Positions 42,673 through 51,872 of a stretch of DNA of 64,000 nucleotides are shown in pieces. The stretch spans positions 62,001 to 126,000 of the forward strand of contig JAPLPE010000017.1 in the NCBI GenBank assembly GCA_026400355.1, written 5' to 3'. Below the pieces are notes generated by a model, which worked only from the letters and a program-made list of their open reading frames with translations, was not told where the DNA came from and searched no databases. Every line of letters begins with the position of its first letter. Position 1 is the stretch's first letter. The position numbers and the translations under genes are program-made. Source of the stretch: Rhodobacterales bacterium. Its GTDB lineage: Bacteria > Pseudomonadota > Alphaproteobacteria > Rhodobacterales > Rhodobacteraceae.

Positions 42673-45525
42673 GTGCCGTTGATCCTGATCGCTCTTCTTC
42701 CGTTCCTTGGCGCGGTCCTGCCCGCGCTGATGATTCGTGCCGGCCGCACCGCCAGCGCATGGAGCGCAGGGGCCGTGACCCTGGCCGCGTTGACCGGCAT
42801 CCTTGCCCATGCCCCCGCCGTCCTGCGGGGCGAGATCATCTTCTACCAACTCGACTGGGTCCCGATCCTTGGTCTGAATGCAAATTTCATGCTGGACGGT
42901 CTTGGACTGCTCTTCTCGCTCCTGATCCTCGGGATCGGTCTTCTGATCATCATTTACGCCCGGTTCTACCTCGACCGCGATGATCCGATGGGGCAGTTCT
43001 ACTGTTATCTGCTGCTGTTTCAGGGTGCCATGCTGGGCATCGTCCTGTCCGACAACATCCTTCTGCTGATCGTATTCTGGGAACTCACCTCACTTTCTTC
43101 CTTCCTGTTGATCGGCTATTGGAAGCATCTTCCCGAAGGCCGACAGGGTGCGCGTATGGCGCTGACGGTCACGGGCATGGGCGGTCTGGCCCTGATCGGG
43201 GGCATGCTTCTTCTGGGTGACATCGCAGGCAGCCATGACCTGTCCGTCATCCTGCAAAGCCGTGATGTCATTCAGGCAAGCCCCCTCTACGTTCCGGCGC
43301 TGATCCTGATCCTCATCGGTGTCTTTACCAAATCGGCTCAGTTCCCGTTCCATTTCTGGCTGCCTCAGGCGATGGCTGCGCCGACACCGGTTTCGGCCTA
43401 TCTTCATTCAGCGACGATGGTGAAGGCCGGGCTTTTCCTGATGGCGCGCCTTTGGCCGGTCCTGTCAGGCACGCCGGAATGGTTCTATATCGTCGCTACA
43501 ACAGGTTTGATCACAATGTTGACCGGCGCTATCGGCGCGCTCTTCAAGAACGATCTCAAGGCGCTTCTCGCCTATTCCACGGTCAGCCAGCTTGGCTTGA
43601 TCACCATGCTTCTTGGCTTCGGAACCAAGATGGCAGCCGTGGTGGCCGTATTTCACATCCTCAACCATGCAACGTTCAAGGCCGCCCTGTTCCTGACCGC
43701 CGGGATTATCGACCACGAGGCGGGCACACGCGACATCCGCCGGCTTGGGGGCTTGCGACATCTCATGCCTCTGACTTTTCTGATCGGCACGCTGGCCGCA
43801 TTTTCCATGGCCGGGGTCCCATTTCTGAACGGTTTCCTGTCCAAAGAAATGATGCTCGAAGAGGCCGCCCATACCGTCTGGGCCGGATCGCATCTTTTCA
43901 TCCCCGTTCTGGTCACCTTGGGTTCCCTTGTCTCCGCCGCTTACTCCTTCCGCTTCATCGCCCATGTCTTCCTCGGTCCCCGCCGCAGCGACTATCCTCA
44001 CCGCCCGCATGATCCCGGCTTCGGGCTCTGGGCGGCACCTGCACTTCTGGTTGCCCTTGTCGTCCTGATCGGTGTCTTGCCCGCCCTGATCGCTGGGCCG
44101 CTTGTCGCCATCACGTCGAGCGCGGTGACCGGGGGCGATCTCCCATACTTCTCGCTCAGGATATGGCACGGCGTCACGCCGGCACTCGGCATGTCGTTGA
44201 TCGCGCTGGTTGGCGGGGCCGTCCTTCTTGCCGCTTTCGTCCCCTTGGACCGCCTGCGCGCCTCACTGCCGCAGGATACGGCGAAAGCCATCTTTGACGG
44301 GCTGATCGCGGTGGCGGTCAGACTGGCACGCGGTCTGACAGCCGGCCTCCACAACGGAGTGATGTCCCGCTATGCGCTGGCCTTCGCCCTCACGGTCCTG
44401 ACTGCCGCCATATTCGCCTGGGCGACAGGGGCTGCAGGCCCCGCAACCAGGGCCCTCACACCAGTTCCACCGCTCCCCCTGATCGGCTGGGTTCTTCTCG
44501 TCGCCGCCACGGTCACCATCGTCCTGACCCACCACAACCGCTTGCTCGCCCTGATCCTGATAGGGATTGCTGGCCTCATCGTGTCGGTCACCTTCGTCTA
44601 TTTCTCGGCACCCGATCTGGCCCTGACACAGGCCACAGTCGAGGTTGTGACCATCATCCTCCTGCTTCTTGCCCTGAACTTTCTGCCGCGCGGCAGCCCG
44701 CGCGAAGGGTCAACCGCACGTCATGTGCGCGATGCCCTGATCGCCATCGCAGTCGGGGCAGGGGCCGCAGCACTGACCTTTGTCGTCCAGACGACAGATT
44801 TCGCCTTTGACCCGATTTCTGCCTACCACCTCGCCAATTCCAAGACCGGGGGTGGCGGCTACAACGTCGTCAACGTGATCCTGGTCGACTTCCGTGGCTT
44901 TGATACCTATGGTGAAATCATCGTCCTCGGCATCGCTGCTCTCGTCATTCACGCTCTGGCCGAGTCCCTGCTGGAAAGCCCGGTGGGTGCCCGCCTTGCC
45001 CGCCGTGCGCCGGACAAGGGCGAGTCTGGCGATCCTCATCCGCTGCTGATGGTCGTCGCCACCCGCGTGATCATGCCCATTGCGCTGCTGGTTGGTGTCT
45101 TCATCTTCCTGCGCGGCCACAATGCCCCGGGCGGCGGCTTTATAGCAGGGCTGATCGTCGCCATCGCACTTCTGATGCAATACATGGCCAGCGGCTATGA
45201 CTGGGCGGTCTCGCGCCAGCGGTTTCCCTATCACGGCTTGATCGCGATCGGCATCCTGACCGCAACCCTGACCGGCGTTGCATCATGGATTGCGGGTTAC
45301 CCTTTCCTTACCAGCAGCTACGGCTATTTCACGATCGCGCCACTCGAGACATTTGAACTGGCAACTGCCATGGGCTTTGATCTTGGTGTGTTCCTCTGTG
45401 TCCTTGGCGCAGTCATGCTGGCGCTCGACACGATTTCGCGCCTAGCCCACCGCGCCGGCGAACGGCCAAGCCCCTATGCGATGGACGTGGACCCGTCCCG
45501 CCCGCAATCCGCGCAAAGGGTCTGA
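42673..45525 (+). CDS. mrpA: Mrp Na+/H+ antiporter subunit A, fused with B-type domain
   Basis: A 950-residue membrane protein, the largest Mrp subunit. The N-terminal 500 residues resemble NuoL/MrpA (HFWLPQAMAAPTPVSAYLHSA holds key charged and His residues). The C-terminal part includes an MrpB-like domain (RVIMPIALLVGVFIFLRGHNA, then PGGGFIAGLIVAIALLMQYM). No separate mrpB gene exists, so A and B are fused, as in rhizobial Pha systems. The complex exchanges cations for protons and supports sodium and alkali tolerance. Start is GTG at 42673. mrpC begins three bases after the stop. Confidence 0.93.
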   Translation: MPLILIALLPFLGAVLPALMIRAGRTASAWSAGAVTLAALTGILAHAPAVLRGEIIFYQLDWVPILGLNANFMLDGLGLLFSLLILGIGLLIIIYARFYLDRDDPMGQFYCYLLLFQGAMLGIVLSDNILLLIVFWELTSLSSFLLIGYWKHLPEGRQGARMALTVTGMGGLALIGGMLLLGDIAGSHDLSVILQSRDVIQASPLYVPALILILIGVFTKSAQFPFHFWLPQAMAAPTPVSAYLHSATMVKAGLFLMARLWPVLSGTPEWFYIVATTGLITMLTGAIGALFKNDLKALLAYSTVSQLGLITMLLGFGTKMAAVVAVFHILNHATFKAALFLTAGIIDHEAGTRDIRRLGGLRHLMPLTFLIGTLAAFSMAGVPFLNGFLSKEMMLEEAAHTVWAGSHLFIPVLVTLGSLVSAAYSFRFIAHVFLGPRRSDYPHRPHDPGFGLWAAPALLVALVVLIGVLPALIAGPLVAITSSAVTGGDLPYFSLRIWHGVTPALGMSLIALVGGAVLLAAFVPLDRLRASLPQDTAKAIFDGLIAVAVRLARGLTAGLHNGVMSRYALAFALTVLTAAIFAWATGAAGPATRALTPVPPLPLIGWVLLVAATVTIVLTHHNRLLALILIGIAGLIVSVTFVYFSAPDLALTQATVEVVTIILLLLALNFLPRGSPREGSTARHVRDALIAIAVGAGAAALTFVVQTTDFAFDPISAYHLANSKTGGGGYNVVNVILVDFRGFDTYGEIIVLGIAALVIHALAESLLESPVGARLARRAPDKGESGDPHPLLMVVATRVIMPIALLVGVFIFLRGHNAPGGGFIAGLIVAIALLMQYMASGYDWAVSRQRFPYHGLIAIGILTATLTGVASWIAGYPFLTSSYGYFTIAPLETFELATAMGFDLGVFLCVLGAVMLALDTISRLAHRAGERPSPYAMDVDPSRPQSAQRV

Positions 45526-45528
45526 TAG

Positions 45529-45870
45529 ATGGAAATGCTCTACTCCAGCGCCGTGGGTATACTGACCGCAGCGGGCCTGTATCTGGTTCTCCGGCGTCGG
45601 ACCTTTCCTGTTATCCTCGGCCTTTCGCTGTTGACCTATGCTGTCAACCTCTTCCTTTTTGCATCGGGTCGTCTGATGGAAAACCTGCCGCCCGTCCTGG
45701 GGCAGGGGGCGACAGCCTACACAGACCCTCTTCCCCAGGCGCTTGTGCTGACAGCGATCGTGATTTCCTTCGGCATGACGGCAGTCATCGTCATCCTTGC
45801 CCTGGGGTCTTACCTCACGTCGGACAGTGACAGCATCGACCTGCCGCCCGGCGACGGGGACGCGGAATGA
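45529..45870 (+). CDS. mrpC: Mrp antiporter subunit C
   Basis: A 113-residue NuoK-like subunit with three membrane helices (AAGLYLVLRRRTFPVILGLS; TYAVNLFLFASGRL; ALVLTAIVISFGMTAVIVIL). It is part of the Mrp complex and lies between the fused mrpA and mrpD; its stop overlaps the mrpD start by four bases. Confidence 0.93.
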   Translation: MEMLYSSAVGILTAAGLYLVLRRRTFPVILGLSLLTYAVNLFLFASGRLMENLPPVLGQGATAYTDPLPQALVLTAIVISFGMTAVIVILALGSYLTSDSDSIDLPPGDGDAE

Positions 45871-47384
45871 CCCACTGGATCATCCTTCCGCTCGTCATGC
45901 CGCCGACTGTGGCCGCGCTGATGATACTGGCCATGCGCCATCATCTCGACCTTGCCCGCATCTTTGCCGTGGGCAGCGGTCTGGCCCTTCTGGCCATCGC
46001 GCTTGGCCTGCTCTGGCAGGCCTCTGACGGTACGGTCACAGCTTATCACCTTGGCAACTGGCCCGCCCCCTATGGCATCGTGCTTGTCCTCGACCGCCTG
46101 TCCGCGCTCTTGGTCGCGCTGACCGTCTTTCTTGCCCTTGTCGTCACGCTCTATGCCATCGGCACGGATTGGGACGCGTGCGGCAAGCATTTCCATGCTC
46201 TGGTCCAGTTTCAGGTCATGGGCCTGTGCGGCGCTTTCCTGACAGGCGATGTGTTCAACCTGTTCGTCTTTTTCGAAGTCCTCCTGATCGCTTCATATGG
46301 CCTGATGATCCATGGCGGGGGCGAGCTTCGGCTTCAATCCGGCGTTCAGTATGTGGTCTACAACCTGCTCGGCTCGACCCTCTTCCTATTCGCACTCGGG
46401 GCCATCTATGCCGTGACGGGTACGCTCAACATGGCCGACCTCGCCGCCCGGGTCGCCGCGATGCCCGCCGAGGACTCGGGCCTTGTCCGCGTGGCCGCCG
46501 TCCTTCTGTTCCTTGTCTTCGCGGTCAAGGCGGCCTTGCTGCCGCTGCACTTCTGGCTGCCTGCTACCTATGCACAGGCCCCCGCGCCGATAGCGGCCCT
46601 TTTTGCGGTGATGACCAAGGTCGGCGCTTATGCGATCATCCGCCTCTACACGCTGGTCTTTGGGCCCGGCGTTGCCGTGACTTCCGGCCTCTTTGGCGAG
46701 CCACTTCTCTGGGCCGCGCTCATGACCCTTGCCATCGGGACGATGGGCATTCTCGGTTCCCGAAGCCTTGGCCGCCTTGCCGCATTTGCGGCGATCGGCT
46801 CGATGGGAACGCTGCTGACCGCCGTGTCACTCTTCACCGAAACGGCGACGACCGCCGCGCTCTATTACATGATCCACTCAACCCTGGCCGGGGCTGCACT
46901 TTTCCTCGTGACTGACCTTGTCCGCGCAGCCAAGGGGCAGGGGGCTGATACCCTTATCCCCGGTCCAAGGTTTGCCAGACAAGGCCTGATCGCCGTGCTT
47001 TTCTTCGCGACGGCCATCGCCGTGGCAGGTCTTCCTCCGCTTTCAGGCTTCATTGGCAAGCTTCTGGTTCTCGACGCGAGTCGCACAGCGCCTCAGGCGG
47101 CCATCATCTGGGCCGTGATCCTTGCGGGCTCTCTGGTAGCCGTTCTGGGCCTTGCCCGCGCAGGCAGCGTGTTGTTCTGGAACACGACGAAGGACCTCTC
47201 CCCCGAACCGCCCGCCACCCCGCTGGCCCTTGTCAGCGTTGGTCTGCTTCTTGCAACCCTTGTTGCCATCACCCTTGGGGCAGGCCCCGTGATCAGCTAT
47301 CTCTCGGCCACCTCGGCCCAGCTTTACGACCCCGTCGCATATTCCGCAGCCTCGATCCCTCTGGTTGACGGCATGTCACCATGA
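45867..47384 (+). CDS. mrpD: Mrp antiporter subunit D
   Basis: A 505-residue NuoM/N-like subunit with about 14 membrane helices. The quinone-oxidoreductase-type motif VKAALLPLHFWLPATYAQAP and the N-terminal GLCGAFLTGDVFNLFVFFEV (with the acidic residue conserved in antiporter-like subunits) identify it. It is thought to form a proton path. It overlaps mrpC before and mrpE after by four bases each. Confidence 0.94.
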   Translation: MTHWIILPLVMPPTVAALMILAMRHHLDLARIFAVGSGLALLAIALGLLWQASDGTVTAYHLGNWPAPYGIVLVLDRLSALLVALTVFLALVVTLYAIGTDWDACGKHFHALVQFQVMGLCGAFLTGDVFNLFVFFEVLLIASYGLMIHGGGELRLQSGVQYVVYNLLGSTLFLFALGAIYAVTGTLNMADLAARVAAMPAEDSGLVRVAAVLLFLVFAVKAALLPLHFWLPATYAQAPAPIAALFAVMTKVGAYAIIRLYTLVFGPGVAVTSGLFGEPLLWAALMTLAIGTMGILGSRSLGRLAAFAAIGSMGTLLTAVSLFTETATTAALYYMIHSTLAGAALFLVTDLVRAAKGQGADTLIPGPRFARQGLIAVLFFATAIAVAGLPPLSGFIGKLLVLDASRTAPQAAIIWAVILAGSLVAVLGLARAGSVLFWNTTKDLSPEPPATPLALVSVGLLLATLVAITLGAGPVISYLSATSAQLYDPVAYSAASIPLVDGMSP

Positions 47385-47872
47385 TCCGGCGCATCCTGCC
47401 TCATCCGGCCCTGACGCTCATGCTGACGCTGGTCTGGCTCATGCTGGTGCAGGACGCGGGTCTGGGAAGCATCCTGCTCGGCCTCTTCCTTGGGTTTGTG
47501 ATCCCGATCCTGACCGCGCCCTACTGGCCGGACCGCCCGCGGTTGCGCAATCCTGTCGGCATCGCCGGTTTTGTGCTGATCGTCCTGTGGGATATCTGCA
47601 TTGCCAATGTCACCGTGGCCCGCCTTGTCCTTTTCCGCCGCAATGCGGACCTGCAAAGCCGCTTCATTACCATCCCGCTCGAACTGACCGCACCCGAGGC
47701 GATCGCCGTCCTTGCCGGAACAATCACCCTGACGCCCGGCACGGTCTCTGCCGATCTGTCTGCCGACGGTCGTGCGCTTCTTGTTCATTGCCTCCACGCA
47801 CCCGACCCGGACGCGGTCATCAACGAAATCAAGGACCGCTACGAACGCCGCCTGAAGGAGATCTTTCCTTGA
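47381..47872 (+). CDS. mrpE: Mrp antiporter subunit E
   Basis: A 163-residue subunit with two N-terminal membrane helices (LMLTLVWLMLVQDAGLGSIL and PVGIAGFVLIVLWDICIANV) and a cytoplasmic C-terminal domain with ITLTPGTVSADLSADGRAL, typical of MrpE. Its start overlaps mrpD and its stop overlaps mrpF, so the operon is translated as a coupled series. Confidence 0.93.
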   Translation: MIRRILPHPALTLMLTLVWLMLVQDAGLGSILLGLFLGFVIPILTAPYWPDRPRLRNPVGIAGFVLIVLWDICIANVTVARLVLFRRNADLQSRFITIPLELTAPEAIAVLAGTITLTPGTVSADLSADGRALLVHCLHAPDPDAVINEIKDRYERRLKEIFP

Positions 47873-48138
47873 TAGCCCTTGCAATGGCCTTTGCCACCGG
47901 ATGTTTTGCCATCGGTCTTCTTCTGACGCTCTGGCGGACCATCGTGGCGACCACCACCGCCGACCGTATCCTCGCGCTCGATACGATGGTCATCAACATG
48001 ATCGCGCTTCTCGTCCTGTTTGGCATCAGCGCGCGCTCCACCCTGTATTTCGAGGTGGCCCTCGTCATCGCCATGGTTGGCTTCGTCTCGACTGTGGCTT
48101 ATGCGCGGTTCGTTCTGCGTGGCAACATCATCGAATGA
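47869..48138 (+). CDS. mrpF: Mrp antiporter subunit F
   Basis: An 89-residue subunit with three membrane helices (ALAMAFATGCFAIGLLLTLW; DTMVINMIALLVLFGISA; YFEVALVIAMVGFVSTVAYA). The start is taken as TTG at 47869, overlapping the mrpE stop. An AAGGAG site lies eight bases upstream, whereas the ATG at 47884 is too far from it. Its stop overlaps the mrpG ATG. Confidence 0.88.
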   Translation: MIALAMAFATGCFAIGLLLTLWRTIVATTTADRILALDTMVINMIALLVLFGISARSTLYFEVALVIAMVGFVSTVAYARFVLRGNIIE

Positions 48139-48503
48139 GCGGGACCATGGCTCTCTGGCAGGAAATCATCGTCGCGGCTTTTCTGATCATCGGGGGGGGC
48201 TTCGGCCTTGTCGGCTCCTTCGGTCTGATCAAACTTGCCGACCCTATGGCCCGCCTACACGCGCCGACCAAGGCCACGACTTTGGGCGTCGGCGGTGTCC
48301 TGATCGGCTCGATGGTCTATCAGGCCTTTGCTGACGGCACCTTTTCGGTCCACGAATTGCTGATCACCTTGTTTCTGTTCCTCACGGCACCGGTGACCGC
48401 GATGCTGATCTCAAAGGTGCATCTGCACCAGACCATCAGGAAATCGGAACTTCCACCAACCGGCACAGACCGCCCCTGGGCGACCCTCGACAAACAGGAT
48501 TAG
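48135..48503 (+). CDS. mrpG: Mrp antiporter subunit G
   Basis: A 122-residue subunit with three membrane helices. The MrpG signature GFGLVGSFGLIKLADPMARLHAPTKATTLGVGG is present in residues about 22-54. It is the last gene of the seven-domain Mrp operon and starts within the mrpF stop (ATGA). The C-terminal 20 residues are a soluble tail. Confidence 0.93.
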   Translation: MSGTMALWQEIIVAAFLIIGGGFGLVGSFGLIKLADPMARLHAPTKATTLGVGGVLIGSMVYQAFADGTFSVHELLITLFLFLTAPVTAMLISKVHLHQTIRKSELPPTGTDRPWATLDKQD

Positions 48504-48554
48504 CAGCTTTCCTTCGGCGACCGATTCCAGGACCTTTTCCGGACTGACATCAAG

Positions 48555-49454
48555 GTGCATGCTGTCCTCGCGCACATCGGCAGCACCCCGGACCCGGCCT
48601 TCGGCGTTGAAGAAGTCAACGCCAACCCGCCGGCATCACCCTTGGTTGTGACCGACCCGATCGGCGATGCAACCGCGCCACCGCCTGACCTTCCCAACAT
48701 GCGGCTTGCCGCTTTCGAAACTGCGAACGATCAGAGCACCGATCAGATCGTAGAAGAGTTGAATGACGCAACCGCCTATTGTTCGGTCATCGGACAAAGC
48801 GAAAATGTCGTCGATTGCCTCAGCGAACGCCTTGCCGCGATTGCGGCCAGCCTGCCGCAAACGGGTGACTATTCCGCCGCACGCGCTGCCTTCGACGAGG
48901 CCGCGCAGCAACTTGGCGCCCTTGTCGCCGCCAACGAAGACACCGACTTCCCGGCAAGCCTGACCTGGTCGCCCCGTCCCGATTCACCCGAGTCGAGCCG
49001 CGCGCTGCGCCCGGTGCGTGCTGACAGGCACGACGCCACCCTTGCTGCAGCGGCCAGAATTCCATCGGCAGCGCCCAAAAGGTCCTCCTGCGCACGTCGT
49101 CACTGCGTTCTGCGACGAAACAAAGATCGACAGGGCCCTTCTGTTCGAGATGACCGCGCCGGCACATCCGCCCGCGTTCCCGTTGTCTGTCAGGGCTTCC
49201 TGGTCGCCATAGCCTCCCTCGAAGCCCGCCTCGCGCGCCACGAGCGCAACCGAGGCGCGGTCGCGCGGTCCACGCGGATCGATCGGCCCTCTACTCGGCC
49301 GCCGTTTCCGGCAAGAGCGTCGTCACACCCACTGCCCCGGCCCGCGCCAATGCGGGATCAAGCGACATTGGAATATACTCCCCCCGCCGCCACAACACGC
49401 CCAGATCGTCATAATAGTGTGACATCGGATTGCCCGACTGCCCGGTCGAAATGA
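48555..49454 (+). CDS. Hypothetical protein, probably a decayed gene
   Basis: An open frame of 299 codons (start GTG), of which only the first 145 or so look like protein: an acidic helical region with EELNDATAYCSVIGQS, VVDCLSERLAAIAASLPQTG and DYSAARAAFDEAAQQLGALV. No signal peptide is seen, though the frame is open back to the mrpG stop. After about residue 145 the composition becomes Arg/Pro/Ser-rich like out-of-frame sequence. Protein-like pieces appear in the other two frames (KVLLRTSSLRSATKQR near 49077-49127; VVTAFCDETKIDRALLFEM near 49099-49153). The end overlaps the penicillin acylase gene by 164 bases on the other strand. Frameshifts are the likely cause. Function unknown. Confidence 0.4.
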   Translation: MHAVLAHIGSTPDPAFGVEEVNANPPASPLVVTDPIGDATAPPPDLPNMRLAAFETANDQSTDQIVEELNDATAYCSVIGQSENVVDCLSERLAAIAASLPQTGDYSAARAAFDEAAQQLGALVAANEDTDFPASLTWSPRPDSPESSRALRPVRADRHDATLAAAARIPSAAPKRSSCARRHCVLRRNKDRQGPSVRDDRAGTSARVPVVCQGFLVAIASLEARLARHERNRGAVARSTRIDRPSTRPPFPARASSHPLPRPAPMRDQATLEYTPPAATTRPDRHNSVTSDCPTARSK

Positions 49455-51762
49455 TGAAGACCGACGAATCCGGATCAGCAAAGTCATAGACCCCGCGATA
49501 GGCCCCGGCATGGACGTTCTCGAAAGGACGCGGGTCCTCGCCCGAGGTGGCCCCGCGCATAAGTGTCTGATCATCGCCGCTTGTGCTCTGCCGGATATTG
49601 ACGACCCAGTCCAGGATTGGGGTTTCCCCCAGCACCGGGTGGTCATGGGTCGCCACATGCGCGTCGCCCCAGCGCAGGGATTCCAGCGCCGTTCCATGGT
49701 TCTCACCGATCCAGACCAGCGCATCATCAAGTGACATGCGGGCAATGTCGGTGCAGGTTTCGACCGGGGCCGACTGGATCACGTCACACCAGACTGCGGC
49801 GCCGTCCACGTTGCGATAGACGCGTTCGATGAACAGCGGATCCACATGGGTGAACTGATCGGCCAGGGGTCCCATTTCGTCCCGGATCAGCCGGTCCTGC
49901 AGCGCCCTCATCCATGCGGAATAGATCAGCGGTTCCGGCAGATGCTCGTTCATCTCGCCATTCCACTCGGCCAGCAATTCCAGCGCCCGCTGCCTCTGTC
50001 GTTCGGGCGTGCCCACCGGGGCGGCCTCGCCGGTAAACCACAGGTCAGCGCCCACCAGCGGCAACAGCGACCGGGCTGCATTGCTGACCGTATCGAGTTG
50101 CGCCTCGATGAAGCTTTCGCGCGTATGCACTTCGCGGGACTGCATCAGGAACTGCCAGCGCTGCACCCGCTGTGTGTCACCCCAGAGGTAGGACACATGC
50201 CGGGGAAAGGGCTGGTCCACGATCTTGTTGTTCGTATTGCCCAGAATGCCGCCGGGCGGCTCCATGAACGCGGGATTGTCGGCATAGGGATAGAACCCTT
50301 GCCAGCGGTTCTGCGGCCCGTAGCCAAAGGTGGGCAGGCGTCCCTCGCTTTGGTGTTCGGGATCGCGGATTGGCATGACCCCGATCAGCTTCATCCCGAT
50401 CTGGTTACGGTCGGCCAGCGTCAGAACCTGCGACGGCGCAATGTAAAGCTCGCCCGCCGCAATCGCCTCCTGCACGTTATGGGCCTGCATCATCCGCATC
50501 GCGGCGGTCATCGTCGTGTCGGCTGGCGAAAGGGCGGTCCAAGCGACGGATGTCACATGGCCGGGTGGCCTGATTGTGCCCAGACTGTAAAGCTCGGGCG
50601 GCAGCACCGGCCCGTTCGTCGTCCATTGCAGTCGGATCGTGACGGCAGGGGCGTTCTTGACCACGATGATGCTGTCGCGCGAGACGAAATCCTGCCAGCC
50701 GTCCGGCGTCCGGTATTGGTCTGGGTTCTGCGGGTTCACTTCCTCGACATGGATGTCAGTATCATCCAGATAACTCGACGTGATGCCCCAGCCCAGATCG
50801 GCGCTCCGCCCCGTCAGGATCAGCGGCAGTCCGGGGATCGTGCCGCCGATCACGCCGCCCGCCTGGATCTCAAGCCGCGCCAGATACCAGATCGACGGCG
50901 CGGTCAGTTCCAGATGCGGATCATTGGCCAGAAGCGTCGATCCCGTGGCCGACCGGCTGATCCCCGCGGCCCATCCGTTCGAAGCGCCACCCAGTGCATG
51001 CTTGGGAAAGGGCGACAGCGGATCGTCGGGCAACTCCATGTCCGCCATGCGGACGGGCACATCCGGCACGAGTTCCGCATACTGGGGCAGGGCGGCGACA
51101 CCGGCCCCCGGCACGTCCGGCAGGATGTCCAGCACCCGTTCGCCCGGCAGTATCAGCGAAACGCGCGCCCGCAGAACCTCGGCCTCCAGATGGCTGTTCA
51201 GTTGCAGCGCCATGAGCTTCAGGATCGCCAGGCTGTCGGCCGGCTGCCAGGGCGAGATGGGCTGGTTGAAGAGCCACATTTCTGGTGCGCCCCGGCCCAG
51301 CGCCCCCTTGTTCACTTCAGTCAGCCAGGCATTCACGCCCGCCGCATAGGCGTCGAGCGCAGCCCTGGTCGGCGCATCCTGCGCCTCGACCGAGCTTATG
51401 GCGAGGCCGTACAGGTCGAACCGCCGCATGATCATGTCGATGGGCAGCGTCCGTTCACCGAAAAGCTCGGACAGCCGCCCCTGCGCCGTCCGCCGCAGCA
51501 TGGTCATTTGCCAGAGCCTGTCCTGCGCATGGGCAAACCCGAGCGCAAAGAACACATCCGGATCAGAGGCCCCAAAGATATGCGGTACATTGGCGTTGTC
51601 CCGCACGATCTCGACCTTGTCCGAAATCCCGGTCACGGTCGTTGTGGCGTCATAGTCGGGAAGCGACCGCGAGGCGAGATAATAGACCAGCGCGATCCCC
51701 GCCATTCCCAGAAGAATCAGGCCCATCACCAGTCGCAGAAGCCAGCGGAACAGAATGACCAT
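49291..51762 (-). CDS. Penicillin acylase family Ntn hydrolase
   Basis: An 823-residue member of the S45 family (penicillin G acylase, AHL acylase, aculeacin acylase). A membrane anchor or signal sits at the N-terminus (LFRWLLRLVMGLILLGMAGIALVYYLA). The alpha-chain motif DNANVPHIFGASDPDVFFALGFAHAQDRLWQM fits. The autocatalytic nucleophile is Ser261 in GGASNGWAAG, followed by LLANDPHLELTAPS. Members hydrolyse amide bonds after self-cleavage into two chains. The substrate, which could be acyl-homoserine lactones, lipopeptides or beta-lactams, cannot be read. I chose the ATG at 51762 so that the anchor is N-terminal; 51801 is possible. It diverges from the dehydrogenase gene. Confidence 0.9.
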   Translation of the reverse strand: MVILFRWLLRLVMGLILLGMAGIALVYYLASRSLPDYDATTTVTGISDKVEIVRDNANVPHIFGASDPDVFFALGFAHAQDRLWQMTMLRRTAQGRLSELFGERTLPIDMIMRRFDLYGLAISSVEAQDAPTRAALDAYAAGVNAWLTEVNKGALGRGAPEMWLFNQPISPWQPADSLAILKLMALQLNSHLEAEVLRARVSLILPGERVLDILPDVPGAGVAALPQYAELVPDVPVRMADMELPDDPLSPFPKHALGGASNGWAAGISRSATGSTLLANDPHLELTAPSIWYLARLEIQAGGVIGGTIPGLPLILTGRSADLGWGITSSYLDDTDIHVEEVNPQNPDQYRTPDGWQDFVSRDSIIVVKNAPAVTIRLQWTTNGPVLPPELYSLGTIRPPGHVTSVAWTALSPADTTMTAAMRMMQAHNVQEAIAAGELYIAPSQVLTLADRNQIGMKLIGVMPIRDPEHQSEGRLPTFGYGPQNRWQGFYPYADNPAFMEPPGGILGNTNNKIVDQPFPRHVSYLWGDTQRVQRWQFLMQSREVHTRESFIEAQLDTVSNAARSLLPLVGADLWFTGEAAPVGTPERQRQRALELLAEWNGEMNEHLPEPLIYSAWMRALQDRLIRDEMGPLADQFTHVDPLFIERVYRNVDGAAVWCDVIQSAPVETCTDIARMSLDDALVWIGENHGTALESLRWGDAHVATHDHPVLGETPILDWVVNIRQSTSGDDQTLMRGATSGEDPRPFENVHAGAYRGVYDFADPDSSVFIISTGQSGNPMSHYYDDLGVLWRRGEYIPMSLDPALARAGAVGVTTLLPETAAE

Positions 51763-51872
51763 GGGTGACTTCGCATTGGCCCGGCTTTGGCACACGGGCA
51801 TGGATTGACGGGCCGATTGGGTCGGTTAGGTATCGCTATCCACTATGCAAGAAAAGGGCGGGGGGCAAGCCG

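Noticed and set aside
42673-48503. Respiratory complex I genes
   Set aside because: NuoL/M/N-like subunits are present, but the order with small C, E, F and G subunits and no hydrophilic Nuo subunits identifies an Mrp antiporter.
49846-51768. A 640-codon plus-strand frame opposite the penicillin acylase gene
   Set aside because: Composition is that of an out-of-frame translation (His, Arg, Gln, Pro rich); the minus-strand gene is clearly real.
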